A stretch of DNA of 33,984 nucleotides. Source: an uncultured Synechococcus sp. Lineage in GTDB: Bacteria > Cyanobacteriota > Cyanobacteriia > PCC-6307 > Cyanobiaceae. The stretch is taken from NCBI GenBank assembly GCA_913048995.1, contig CAJWXK010000006.1, forward strand, positions 1 through 33,984, read 5' to 3'. Under the pieces are notes generated by a model, which was not told where the DNA came from, made no database searches, and saw only the letters and a list, made by a program, of their open reading frames with translations. Both the position numbers and the translations under genes were made by a program. Shown one piece after another: positions 9,662-18,725 of the stretch (positions are counted from its first letter, which is position 1; each line of letters starts with the position of its first letter).

Positions 9662-10548
9662 TTCAAGACCTCAGAATTTGTGCATGAAAGAACGACATGG
9701 CAATTGTCGGATTTCAGGTAGTCAGGAGTGTCGTAGTCTTCAACTTTGTATCCAATGTGTTTTAGCTTGTCGAGTGTTTCTGCAAATCTAAGCCCCCGCT
9801 GTCGCAGTTCTAAGTTGTGGACTTCTATGATCAAAATTGGCCTGTGAGTCGATAAGTAGCGAAGCATCGCAGAATCGCCAAGGGCGTCAAACTCGGAGGA
9901 TTCAATGTCTAGTTTGATTATCTCAGGGTCGAATTTTTCTTGCTCAAGGATTTCGGCTAGCGTTGCAATCTGGCAGTCTAATGGCAGAGAGAACTCAGGG
10001 GTCTTCTTTTCGGGTCCAGTGATATAAGCCTTGGTGTATTTCCAGTTCTTTGGTTTAAAGGCTTCGCTGTTCTGCTGGATGACTGATTGTGAGTGCAAGG
10101 GGATGCAGCCTGTTTCGCTGCCACAGTCCACGGAAAGAATCTCTGCGCGTTTTGGATGCATTGATGCAAATAAAGCGCTGTAGAACCCCTCTGCTGAGCC
10201 AATATCGGCAAATCGAGTGAATTGACGTGCATATTTGATGAAATTTGTCAGCTCTTTGCGCATGTACCAGGCATTGGCCTGGTGGCAAAATAGTGAGTAA
10301 GTTCGAATGAATGAGCCTGACTTGGGGTTGCGATCCTCAGGGCTGAAGATTGGATAATATTCACCTTTAAGGGTTCCTTTTATAAAAATCCGATTGCTAT
10401 GGCTCCCTTGATGCTGCGCCATAGCTTGTTCTTGGCGCCATAGCGATGGCAGTTTCCTGATAAAGCGTGCAAGGAGTAAGGCTTGTCCGCCAGTCCTTTT
10501 AAGGGCCATTCGGGCCAATCCCTTCAAGGCCAACTGAGCAACTCTCAA
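9652..10548 (-). CDS. FkbM-family methyltransferase (TTG start at 10548, alternative ATG at 10509)
   Basis: 'RFADIGSAEGFYSALFASMHPKRAEILSVDCG' SAM-binding region and 'PEIIKLDIESSEFDALGDSAMLRYLSTHRPILIIEVH' FkbM signature. Confidence 0.8.
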   Translation of the reverse strand: MRVAQLALKGLARMALKRTGGQALLLARFIRKLPSLWRQEQAMAQHQGSHSNRIFIKGTLKGEYYPIFSPEDRNPKSGSFIRTYSLFCHQANAWYMRKELTNFIKYARQFTRFADIGSAEGFYSALFASMHPKRAEILSVDCGSETGCIPLHSQSVIQQNSEAFKPKNWKYTKAYITGPEKKTPEFSLPLDCQIATLAEILEQEKFDPEIIKLDIESSEFDALGDSAMLRYLSTHRPILIIEVHNLELRQRGLRFAETLDKLKHIGYKVEDYDTPDYLKSDNCHVVLSCTNSEVLKCR

Positions 10549-10605
10549 ATAATCGATTCACTCTCCAGCTTGGTATCTGGCTCTGTCAAGCAAAAGGGTT
10601 GACTT

Positions 10606-11772
10606 TTAAAAGGGGTTGATCTGCTCGCCGAATAGCTCAGCATGCTGCTTTGTGAAAGCCTTCCGGCGCTGTTGTGCACCCTCCTTGCCCGCATATTGAC
10701 CCCACAACCCTTCCCAGTAGAAGTAAATCGCTCCGAACCCCCTCTGGGCTGCTAGTTCGCTTTTGAGAAGCAGCTTGGTTGTTGGTGTTGTGCGCCCCCC
10801 AAAGCCCGCCAGGATGCCGATGCTGATCGGGATCCCCCAGCTTTCGGCTCTGCGGATGGCAGTCTGGTTTAAATCGTTGGTGAATCCTTTCACTGAGTAG
10901 GCGTAGTTCTGCACGACTAGCTCATCCACCAGCCCTCGCACTGCCCAGATCTCCCAGTCCTGTAACCAGGTGTTGTAGGCAAAGCGAAAAGGGCCCGGCG
11001 AAAGGCTAATCCGTTCGCTGTACGAACTGTCTTCGAGGGCCTGTCGCAGCTGGATTAGAAGATTGGTGAGCTTGCGCCGTCGCCACTGCATCCAGAAGCG
11101 GTTCGTGTGGTCAGCTGGTGGTTGCTGACCGGTCTCGCTCTGGTAGAGCGCTTGCGTGTAGTCGTCGTAGCCGAGATCTACCGGCCAGGCGAAGTGATCA
11201 TCCAGCTGGATGCCGTCTGCATTGCATCGACTCACAATCTCAGTGATCAGTCCGATGAATCGGCTCTGCACGCCGGGATGGGCCGGGTTGAGCCAGACGC
11301 GCAGATCTTTGCGCGGTGAGGTTCGAAGATCTGCCCCGTGCATGGCGTAAAGGGCACTGCCATCGCGGCGTCTGAGCACCCAATCGGGGTTGTCTTGCAC
11401 GACTTTGGCATCGGCAGGCTCCATCAGCCCGTATTCGAACCAGGGAATCACCTGCATTCCGCGCTTGTGCGCGCTTGCCGTGAAGCGGCAGATGGGATCA
11501 AGATCTGGAGAATGGGCTGCCAACTTGGGTTCCATCGGTGCCCAGCGGGAGCGATGGAAGGTGGCTCCCCGGCTCCAGACGTTGGGATAGAGGGTGTTGA
11601 AGCCGGCTGCATCGAGCTGTTCAACAGCCTTCTCGATGCGGCGGGGGTCGTAATACAACGGACTGGGACTGTTGGTTAGCCAGACCCCAACACGCCTGGT
11701 CTGGGCGAGAACTGCGAAAGGCTGCATGCCGATCAGCACTCCTGCAGCCAGGCTGAGAAGCCTCCTTATCAC
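10606..11772 (-). CDS. Secreted glycoside hydrolase-like protein (GHL10/DUF187 family)
   Basis: Signal peptide; 'GVWLTNSPSPLYYDPRRIEKAVEQLDAAGFNTLYPNVWSRGATFHRS', 'VIPWFEYGLM', 'VWLNPAHPGVQSRFIGLITEIVSRCNADGIQLDDHFAWP'. Confidence 0.88.
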   Translation of the reverse strand: MIRRLLSLAAGVLIGMQPFAVLAQTRRVGVWLTNSPSPLYYDPRRIEKAVEQLDAAGFNTLYPNVWSRGATFHRSRWAPMEPKLAAHSPDLDPICRFTASAHKRGMQVIPWFEYGLMEPADAKVVQDNPDWVLRRRDGSALYAMHGADLRTSPRKDLRVWLNPAHPGVQSRFIGLITEIVSRCNADGIQLDDHFAWPVDLGYDDYTQALYQSETGQQPPADHTNRFWMQWRRRKLTNLLIQLRQALEDSSYSERISLSPGPFRFAYNTWLQDWEIWAVRGLVDELVVQNYAYSVKGFTNDLNQTAIRRAESWGIPISIGILAGFGGRTTPTTKLLLKSELAAQRGFGAIYFYWEGLWGQYAGKEGAQQRRKAFTKQHAELFGEQINPF

Positions 11773-11779
11773 AACCAGC

Positions 11780-12775
11780 TCAACGGAACATTGAGCTGAC
11801 CGAGCTCTCTTCGTGGATGCGCCAGATGGCCTCCCCGAGCATGTTGGCTACTGAAAGGGTCTTGAGCTGCGGGAAGCGCAGCTCTGGCGCTACTGGAATG
11901 CTGTTGGTGACCAAGACTTCTTCAAACAATCCAGATTCTGATAGGCGCTCCACTGCCGGCGGTGAGAAGACGGCATGGGTGGCGCAGGCGATGACCCGTT
12001 CGGCTCCCTGCTTGCGCAGCAGCTTGGCTCCTTTGGAGATCGTCCCGCCCGTGTCGATCATGTCATCGACAACGATGGCGGTCTTACCGGCAACATCTCC
12101 GATCACGGTCAGGCTCTCGGCGACGTTATGGGCGGAGCGTCGCTTGTCGATGATCGCTAGTGGTGCATCATCCATGCGCTTGGCAAATGCCCTGGCGCGC
12201 GCCACGCCGCCGACATCGGGAGAGACCACCACCACCTCGCCGAGATCGCGGGTGGCTAAGTAATCAACCAACACGGGCGCGCCGTAGATGTGATCGCAGG
12301 GAATATCGAAATAGCCCTGGATCTGGGCGGAGTGCAGGTCCATGGCGAGCACTCGGTTGACGCCGGACTGCACCAGTAGATTCGCCACTAGCTTGGCTGT
12401 GATCGATTCACGGCCAGCGGTTTTGCGGTCGGCCCGGGCGTAGCCGTAGTAGGGCACAACGGCGGTGATCTGACGGGCGGAGGCACGGCGGCAGGCATCC
12501 ACCATGATCAGCAGCTCCATCAGGTGATCATTCACCGGTGAGCAGGTGGGTTGAACCAGAAACACATCACAGCCGCGGATGGATTCCTGGATCTGCAGGT
12601 ACAGCTCACCGTCTGCGAACCGCTTGCTGACCCGCGGACCATCAGAAATGCCCAAATAGCCGGCAATTTCACGGGCCAGAGGAGGGTTGGCACTGCCGCT
12701 GAAAAGCCTCAGCCTGGACCCATTGCCCAGGTGGCCGATCTGCAGGGCGCGTTCGGTAGCCACGAAACTGGTCAC
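11780..12775 (-). CDS. prs: Ribose-phosphate pyrophosphokinase
   Basis: 'RLFSGSANPPLAREIAGYLGI', 'FLVQPTCSPVNDHLMELLIMVDACRRASARQITAVVPYYGYARADRK', 'AIVVDDMIDTGGTISKGAKLL'. Confidence 0.97.
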   Translation of the reverse strand: MTSFVATERALQIGHLGNGSRLRLFSGSANPPLAREIAGYLGISDGPRVSKRFADGELYLQIQESIRGCDVFLVQPTCSPVNDHLMELLIMVDACRRASARQITAVVPYYGYARADRKTAGRESITAKLVANLLVQSGVNRVLAMDLHSAQIQGYFDIPCDHIYGAPVLVDYLATRDLGEVVVVSPDVGGVARARAFAKRMDDAPLAIIDKRRSAHNVAESLTVIGDVAGKTAIVVDDMIDTGGTISKGAKLLRKQGAERVIACATHAVFSPPAVERLSESGLFEEVLVTNSIPVAPELRFPQLKTLSVANMLGEAIWRIHEESSVSSMFR

Positions 12776-12836
12776 GGCAGTCTGGGGCTGGTACTCAGAC
12801 TTCGATGGTAGAAGCGTGACCGCAACCTTGACCGCA

Positions 12837-13316
12837 ATGGATCGACTGTTGTTCTGCTCCCCATGGGGCAGTGGTGTGATCCAGACGGTGGCGGAGGCCC
12901 TTGAGCAGTTAGAACCGGGTCGTCAGCGGCTACTGGGCCCAGGGGAGCGAGAACCGCAGCTCCAGCCTGCTGGTGAGCGTCAGCTCTTGCTTAGTGATCA
13001 GCAGGAATTGGTGGAGTGGGCACCACTGCTCTCGGCTTGGCGAATTCCGACGTTGCTGTTGCTGCCGGCCGGTGAGCGCATGGCTGCCGATGCAGCACTT
13101 CATGCCGCTCTGCTGCTGCAGCTTGAGGTGCCGCTGTTGGGTTTGCTGCAGGTTGGCGGGCGTTGGGACCCCGAGCAGCGGCGTGGAGAGGGCCTCCCCT
13201 GGCTTGGACACTGGGATCCGACCGAACCGCAGGAGTTGGCGGCTTTCGGCGGCATGATTCGACGCCGCTTCCAGTTGCTTGATCCAGCTCAGGGCATCGC
13301 TGCCGTCCAGTCCTGA
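12837..13316 (+). CDS. Conserved hypothetical protein (about 159 aa from the ATG at 12837)
   Basis: ORF open in the gap divergent from prs; in-frame ATG at 12837; no recognisable domain. Confidence 0.55.
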   Translation: MDRLLFCSPWGSGVIQTVAEALEQLEPGRQRLLGPGEREPQLQPAGERQLLLSDQQELVEWAPLLSAWRIPTLLLLPAGERMAADAALHAALLLQLEVPLLGLLQVGGRWDPEQRRGEGLPWLGHWDPTEPQELAAFGGMIRRRFQLLDPAQGIAAVQS

Positions 13317-14485
13317 CCAAGCAGCACAACAACGCCAGATCCAGGAGGCGTGGGCCCCTGTTCGACCTCCCCCAGCCCCAGCAGCTTGCGCACTTCCAGG
13401 GCCTCATCACGGTTGTTCCCGTAGCGGATCACCGTGGCTGCGATGGCAGCTTCTAGGGGTTGTAATGCCTCTTGAACGGGCTGGCCTCCGCGTTGCAGCT
13501 GAGTCACGGCTCTGGCCGTGGCACCTGGATCGGACCCCATCACACTCACCAAGGTGTCATCGCTGCTCGGTGAACGTTCCTGCTGCCAGTCCTGCAGCAC
13601 GATTGCGGCCTCGGCATGATCAAGCCTTGGCTGCTCATCCTCCAGCTGCAGCGGTAGGCGGCTGATGCGCATCCGGCCAGGATCCTGTAGCCCGGCGGAA
13701 AGCAAGCTCAGTAACTCTCCTTGAGAGAGGTTGGTGTTACTGCTTTTGCTCAGCTGTTGCAGCAGATCCGGTAAGGCGGGAACCACGGTGGGATCGGCGA
13801 GGCGATTGGCAAGGGGCATCAGCATCTGCTCTTGGCGCAGGCGCCTGCGACCATCAGTTTCCTCACCCCGATAGCGCAGGATCTGGTTGGTCTGTTCACC
13901 GTTGAGCCATTGCTGGCCGGGTTGCAAGTTGATGCTCAGGCCCCCTGTTTTGTCCTGGTAGCGGATGGGCTCTCTCAGCAGAACCGGTACCCCACCCATG
14001 GTGTCGATCGCCTGCTCCAGGCCGCCGAGTGAGACCAGCAGATAGCGATCTGGCCGGATGGGATCACCATCTCCACCCAGTAACTGGGCCACCACGTCGC
14101 TTGTGAGGGCGACCCCCCCGATTCCATAGAGGTCACTTAACGGCTTGAGCTGCTGACCGGGTAAGAGCACTTTGAGTTCGGTCGGGATCTGCAGCAGCTC
14201 GATGCCATCTTCCGGGTGCACCCTGGCGAGCAACATCAGCTGCACCTCTCCTTTGGCAGGGGGGGGGCTGACCTTGGGCTGGTCTAGACCCAGCAGCAGC
14301 ACCGTTTGGGGAGCCCCTGGCGGCTCAGCCAGGCGACTGATGGCCGGCCTCTCGTCCCCAAGTGAGACTTTGTGGCGAGGCACCAGCTGGTCCCCCAGCC
14401 ACATGCCTCCAAGTAGGCCGGTGAAGGCCATGGCCAGTCGCCAGATGATTCGGGTGCGGCGACGGATGACGGCCCAGGCCCCCAT
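13289..14485 (-). CDS. LytR-CpsA-Psr (LCP) family protein
   Basis: N-terminal TM; 'VLLLGLDQ', 'MLLARVHPEDGIELLQIPTELKVLLPG', 'LYGIGGVALTSDVVAQLLG', 'YLLVSLGGLEQAIDTMGGVPVLL', 'QTNQILRYRGEETDGRRRLRQEQML'. Confidence 0.88.
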   Translation of the reverse strand: MGAWAVIRRRTRIIWRLAMAFTGLLGGMWLGDQLVPRHKVSLGDERPAISRLAEPPGAPQTVLLLGLDQPKVSPPPAKGEVQLMLLARVHPEDGIELLQIPTELKVLLPGQQLKPLSDLYGIGGVALTSDVVAQLLGGDGDPIRPDRYLLVSLGGLEQAIDTMGGVPVLLREPIRYQDKTGGLSINLQPGQQWLNGEQTNQILRYRGEETDGRRRLRQEQMLMPLANRLADPTVVPALPDLLQQLSKSSNTNLSQGELLSLLSAGLQDPGRMRISRLPLQLEDEQPRLDHAEAAIVLQDWQQERSPSSDDTLVSVMGSDPGATARAVTQLQRGGQPVQEALQPLEAAIAATVIRYGNNRDEALEVRKLLGLGEVEQGPTPPGSGVVVLLGQDWTAAMP

Positions 14486-14520
14486 GAGGTGCAGCAGCGG
14501 AGTGCCCGATAGTTTGGGAC

Positions 14521-15732
14521 TTGCCGTGGCCGCCGTCCGTGACCCTTGCTCCCCACGAGCGGGCTCGCCCTATGGCCCGGGGCACGGTGAGACCGGCCCG
14601 GGATCTCTGCAGTGACTGCGGCCTCTGCGACAGCCGCTGGGTGGCTTACGTGCGCCGAGCTTGTGCATTTATCACTCAGCAGTTCGAAACGATTGAAGCG
14701 CGTGCCCACGGGCGCAGCCGTGACCAAGACAACGAGGACGAGCTGTATTTCGGGGTTTTTCAGCGCATGCTCTGCGCTCAGCTGGCCTCTCCGATCGAAG
14801 GCGCCCAATGGACGGGAATCGTCAGCACCCTGGGTGTGAAGGCTTTGGAGTCAGGTTTGGTCGATGCGGTGTTGTGCGTGCAGCAGAGCCCTGATGATCG
14901 TTTCACGCCAGTCCCGGTGCTGGCCCGTACGCCGCAAGAGGTGCTGGCGGCGCGGGTCAACAAACCAACCCTTTCCAACAATCTTTCAGTGCTGGAGCAG
15001 CTCCCGGGTAGCGGGATCGAGCGATTGCTGGTGATCGGGGTGGGCTGTCAGACCCAGGCTCTACGTGCGGTGCAGGACAGCCTTGGCCTGAAGCAGCTGT
15101 ATGTGCTTGGCATGCCTTGTGTTGACAATGTGAGCCGTGAGGGTCTGCAGACATTCCTCGATAGCACCAGCCGCTCCCCTGAGACGGTGGTCCACTACGA
15201 GTTCATGCAGGACTTTCGCATTCACTTCCGCCACAGCGATGGCAGCACTGAGACGGTGCCATTCTTCGGGCTCGACACTCCCAGGCTCAAGGAGGTTTTT
15301 GCGCCCAGCTGCCTCAGCTGTTTCGACTATGTCAATGCTTCTGCTGATCTTGTGGTGGGCTACATGGGTGCCCCCTATCAATGGCAATGGGTGGTGGTGC
15401 GTAACGACCGCGGTCAGGAGTTACTCGACCTGGTGGAGTCTGAACTCAACACCCAACCGGTGATGAGTTCAGGCCAGCGGGCCCAGGCGGTGCAACAGGG
15501 CATCGATGCCTATGACAAGGCACTGCGGCTGCCGCGCTGGCTGGCGGAGCTGGTGGGGGTTTTAGTCAATCGCGTTGGGCCCAAAGGACTGGAGTACGCC
15601 CGTTTCTCAATTGATTCGCATTTCACCCGTAACGTGACGTGGCTGCAGCGCAATCACCCCGACAAGGTGGCTGCCCATGTGCCCGCCTTCGCCAGAAAGA
15701 TTGTGAGCCGTTACCGCCTGCCCAAGCCATGA
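14521..15732 (+). CDS. bciB: Coenzyme F420 hydrogenase/dehydrogenase beta-subunit family protein; slr1923/BciB-type ferredoxin-dependent 8-vinyl reductase
   Basis: 'CSDCGLC' Fe-S motif; 'CAFITQQFETIEARAHGRSRDQDNEDELYFGVFQRM', 'VGCQTQALRAVQ', 'MPCVDNVSREGLQTFL', 'CLSCFDYVNASADLVVGYMGAP' typical of the cyanobacterial slr1923 group. Confidence 0.8.
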   Translation: MPWPPSVTLAPHERARPMARGTVRPARDLCSDCGLCDSRWVAYVRRACAFITQQFETIEARAHGRSRDQDNEDELYFGVFQRMLCAQLASPIEGAQWTGIVSTLGVKALESGLVDAVLCVQQSPDDRFTPVPVLARTPQEVLAARVNKPTLSNNLSVLEQLPGSGIERLLVIGVGCQTQALRAVQDSLGLKQLYVLGMPCVDNVSREGLQTFLDSTSRSPETVVHYEFMQDFRIHFRHSDGSTETVPFFGLDTPRLKEVFAPSCLSCFDYVNASADLVVGYMGAPYQWQWVVVRNDRGQELLDLVESELNTQPVMSSGQRAQAVQQGIDAYDKALRLPRWLAELVGVLVNRVGPKGLEYARFSIDSHFTRNVTWLQRNHPDKVAAHVPAFARKIVSRYRLPKP

Positions 15733-17132
15733 CGGCCCTGCGTGAGTTGTTGGGGGGCAACCGTCAGGTTGGTGTGCTGTTGCATGTCACTGCCCTGCCT
15801 GGAGGCACCATTGGCGCGGCAGCTTGCCAGTGGTCGGAGCTGTTGGCGCGTCACCGCGTCGGGGTCTGGCAAGTGCTTCCCCTTGCTCCCACTGATGGCA
15901 CCGGTTCGCCTTACAGCTCCCCTAGCGGCTTTGCGCTCAACCCAGCCCTGCAAGATCCGGATGATCCTCTGCCGGCCTGGACTCCCGGAAGTTTCCGCTC
16001 CTACCAGGAGTGGTGCCGGCGCGAGTCGCTGTGGCTGCAGGATCATTGCCGTTTCATGGTCTTGCGGCGCCGTTTTGATCAGTCCCCATGGTGGGAGTGG
16101 CCGCAAGCGATGGCCCGTCGCGAGCCGGCTGCGATGCGCGCACTCGATCGTGATGCCGCCGCCGAATTGCGTGAGGAGGCCCAGCAACAGTGGTGGCTGC
16201 AGCAGCAGTGGCTGAGGCTGCGTTCGCACGCCAACGGTCTTGGTGTGAAGTTGCTCGGAGATCTGCCCTTTTATGGGGCCCATGACAGTGCTGATGTCTG
16301 GAGCCGCCCCGGGCTGTTCAGCCTGCGCCGTAACGGCAGCCTTGAGCATCAGAGTGGCGTTCCCCCTGATTACTTTTCTGCAACCGGGCAGTTGTGGTCC
16401 ACGCCGGTTTACCGCTGGTGGCGTCACCGCCTGAACGGCTACCGCTGGTGGCTTAAGCGCTTAGAACGTCAACTGGAGCTGTTCGACTTATTGCGGATCG
16501 ATCACTTCCGAGCTCTCGCTGGTTACTGGTGTGTTCCGGGTACTGATGACACCGCCATGAACGGTCGCTGGCTGCCATCACCAGGGCAAGCCATCTTGCA
16601 GGCGCTGAGGCGCCGCTCTGGAGGACGTCTTCCACTGGTCGCGGAGGACCTCGGTGTTATTACGCCAGATGTTGAGAACTTGCGAGATGGCCTTCAGCTG
16701 CCCGGGATGAAGGTGTTGCAGTTCGCCTTTGACGGCAATGCTGATAACCCCTATCTCCCACACAATTTCAATGGGACTTCATGGGTGGCCTACACCGGCA
16801 CCCATGACAACGCCACGGCAATCGGATGGTGGAACTCCCAGCCCCAGAGCAGCCATGAGCAGATGGAGGCAGTGCTTGGCCATCGCGTGCAGGCCCCGGG
16901 CTGGGAACTGCTCCGGCTGGCCCTGGCCTCCACTGCGGATTTGGCGGTGGTGCCGCTGCAAGACCTGATGAGTCTTGATGATTCAGCCCGTTTCAATACT
17001 CCAGGCACCGCAAGTGGCAACTGGTGCTGGAGGCTGCAGGAATCAGTCGAATCCCTCGATGGACATCTGGCAGGGCTGCAACAGCTCGCAGAGACTTATC
17101 ACCGGGGTTCAGCAGCGCCATCACCAGCCTGA
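15729..17132 (+). CDS. malQ: 4-alpha-glucanotransferase (amylomaltase)
   Basis: ATG at 15729 overlaps the preceding stop (ATGA); 'GVLLHVTALPGG', 'WQVLPLAPTDGTGSPYSSPSGFALNP', 'LLGDLPFYGAHDSADVW', 'LLRIDHFRALAGYWCVPG', 'VAEDLGVITPDVE', 'YTGTHDNATAIGWW'. Confidence 0.96.
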   Translation: MTALRELLGGNRQVGVLLHVTALPGGTIGAAACQWSELLARHRVGVWQVLPLAPTDGTGSPYSSPSGFALNPALQDPDDPLPAWTPGSFRSYQEWCRRESLWLQDHCRFMVLRRRFDQSPWWEWPQAMARREPAAMRALDRDAAAELREEAQQQWWLQQQWLRLRSHANGLGVKLLGDLPFYGAHDSADVWSRPGLFSLRRNGSLEHQSGVPPDYFSATGQLWSTPVYRWWRHRLNGYRWWLKRLERQLELFDLLRIDHFRALAGYWCVPGTDDTAMNGRWLPSPGQAILQALRRRSGGRLPLVAEDLGVITPDVENLRDGLQLPGMKVLQFAFDGNADNPYLPHNFNGTSWVAYTGTHDNATAIGWWNSQPQSSHEQMEAVLGHRVQAPGWELLRLALASTADLAVVPLQDLMSLDDSARFNTPGTASGNWCWRLQESVESLDGHLAGLQQLAETYHRGSAAPSPA

Positions 17133-17974
17133 TCGGAGAAGGAAGGCCAGAGCGGCACGGCGTAGCGGTTAGGGAAACCGGCTTGGGGCGTGATTGCCTT
17201 GCCGTTCCAGGTGATCGTCACCTCATCCCGTTTGGTGCCCTCCGGCAGCTTGAGCTCAATGGTCCCAGTGGTAGGGGGGGTGCTGGCTTCGGTGGTGCTG
17301 ATTTTGAGGCGCTGTAGCGCCTCAGGTTGTGGCTGATCGAGGGGACGTAGTTCCGGGTGAAGCTGCAGCAGCCGTCCATTGGCCCCAAGGTCATCACTTT
17401 TGTTCTGAACCGAAGCGGGTGTTGTCGTACTGACTGCTGGAGGGATTGGCTGCAGGCTGGTCAGCTGAGCGAGAAGCATTTGGCGATGGTGAAGGTTTAA
17501 TCCGTAGAGGAGCCCACCCACCAATACGGCGTACGCGATCGTTCCCTGCCAGGTGCTGAACAGCTCAATTGAGCTGAGTGTGAAGCGGGCCATGGGCCCG
17601 TCGCGGTGGCTGCGACCGCCATCACGCTCGGGCAGGGCTGCGGTTAAGGCGCTGTTGAGCTCTGCTGCATCAAGATCCAGTCGATCAGCCAGTTTTTGGA
17701 TGATCGTGCCTAGGAACGCTGGCTCAGGCAGGCGATCACCCCAGCCCTTCTCCAAAGCCTCAATCACCGGGGTGCTGACACGGGTGTCGAGCGCCAGCTG
17801 GCGCATCGTCAGACCTTTCTCTTCGCGGCGGTGCTGCAGCCCCTGGCCGATGACCTGGAGCGGATTGCTCGGATCCTTCAGGCCTGGTCCGCTGCCGCGA
17901 CTGCCACCGAGGCGCTGACGCAGTGCTGCGATCGGGGCCTGGAACCGGGCCATGAAGATCGTTGCGTTCGACAA
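17099..17974 (-). CDS. RodZ-like protein: cytoplasmic HTH domain, single TM helix, periplasmic DUF4115-like tail
   Basis: 'GQGLQHRREEKGLTMRQLALDTRVSTPVIEALEKGWGDRLPEPAFLGTIIQKLADRLDLD' HTH_25-type, TM 'GTIAYAVLVGGLLYGLNL', C-terminal 'KLPEGTKRDEVTITWNGKAIT'. Confidence 0.75.
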   Translation of the reverse strand: MSNATIFMARFQAPIAALRQRLGGSRGSGPGLKDPSNPLQVIGQGLQHRREEKGLTMRQLALDTRVSTPVIEALEKGWGDRLPEPAFLGTIIQKLADRLDLDAAELNSALTAALPERDGGRSHRDGPMARFTLSSIELFSTWQGTIAYAVLVGGLLYGLNLHHRQMLLAQLTSLQPIPPAVSTTTPASVQNKSDDLGANGRLLQLHPELRPLDQPQPEALQRLKISTTEASTPPTTGTIELKLPEGTKRDEVTITWNGKAITPQAGFPNRYAVPLWPSFSDQAGDGAAEPR

Positions 17975-17984
17975 TTCTCTGTTT

Positions 17985-18725
17985 TTAGCGCTTTGCAGCA
18001 GAAATGAAGCGTTGCAGCGCCGCCTCTTCTGCTGGGTGCAACCAGCGCCACTGACCTGATTGGAGATCTTCCAGGCCCACTGGACCGATAGCCAACCGCA
18101 GTAGGTCCTGCACGGGATGGCCCAAAAGCTCGGCAGTGCGGCGAATCTGGCGATTACGCCCCTCCTGCATGGTCAGCTCCAGCAGACAGCGTTCCCGCTC
18201 CTGACGGACGCGCTTGAGTTGTACTGACCGCGACAGGTGGCCATCGAGAGGGACACCATCGCGCCAGCGTTGCAATACCTCCTCGCTGGGAGCACCGCTC
18301 ACCCAGGCGCGGTAGCGCTTGGGGTGGTTATAGCGCGGGTGTGTCAGGGCCAGGGTCAGGGCTCCGTCATTGCTTAGAAGCAGGGCGCCGCGGCTGTCGG
18401 CATCAAGGCGTCCCACCGGATGAAGCCCGGTCCCATGGGTCAGTTGCGGCGGCAGTAGGTCCAGTACCGTCCGCCGGCCCTCGGGATCGAAACAGGTGGA
18501 ATGCACTCCCCGGGGTTTGTGCAGCAATAGAGCCAGCCGTTGCTGGGGAGATGGCAAAGGCCGGCCGTCAACGCTGATCTCGTCACAGAGAGGATCGGCC
18601 TGATCACCCATTTTCGCGGGTCTGCCGTTGATTAGGACCCGGCCCTGGCGCATCAGAGCTTCTGCGCCACGGCGTGAGCTGATTCCGGCCCGAGCGAGCA
18701 GCTTCTGAAGCCGTTCACGGCTCAT
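17985..18725 (-). CDS. RsuA/RluB/E/F-family pseudouridine synthase with N-terminal S4 domain
   Basis: 'RLQKLLARAGISSRRGAEALMRQGRVLINGRPAKMGDQ', 'HPVGRLDADSRGALLLSNDGALTLALTHPRYNHPKRYRAWV', 'LTMQEGRNRQIRRTAELLGHPVQDLLRLAIGPV'. Confidence 0.95.
   Translation of the reverse strand: MSRERLQKLLARAGISSRRGAEALMRQGRVLINGRPAKMGDQADPLCDEISVDGRPLPSPQQRLALLLHKPRGVHSTCFDPEGRRTVLDLLPPQLTHGTGLHPVGRLDADSRGALLLSNDGALTLALTHPRYNHPKRYRAWVSGAPSEEVLQRWRDGVPLDGHLSRSVQLKRVRQERERCLLELTMQEGRNRQIRRTAELLGHPVQDLLRLAIGPVGLEDLQSGQWRWLHPAEEAALQRFISAAKR

Noticed and set aside
10588-10617. Imperfect direct repeat 'aaaagggttga ... aaaaggggttga' at the GHL10 3' end
   Set aside because: Short, imperfect and partly coding; cannot be distinguished from chance.
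16410-16470. Near-repeat 'taccgctggtggcg...taccgctggtggct' in malQ
   Set aside because: Encodes YRWWRHRLNGYRWWLKRLE within a normal MalQ protein; local codon repetition, not a DNA repeat element.
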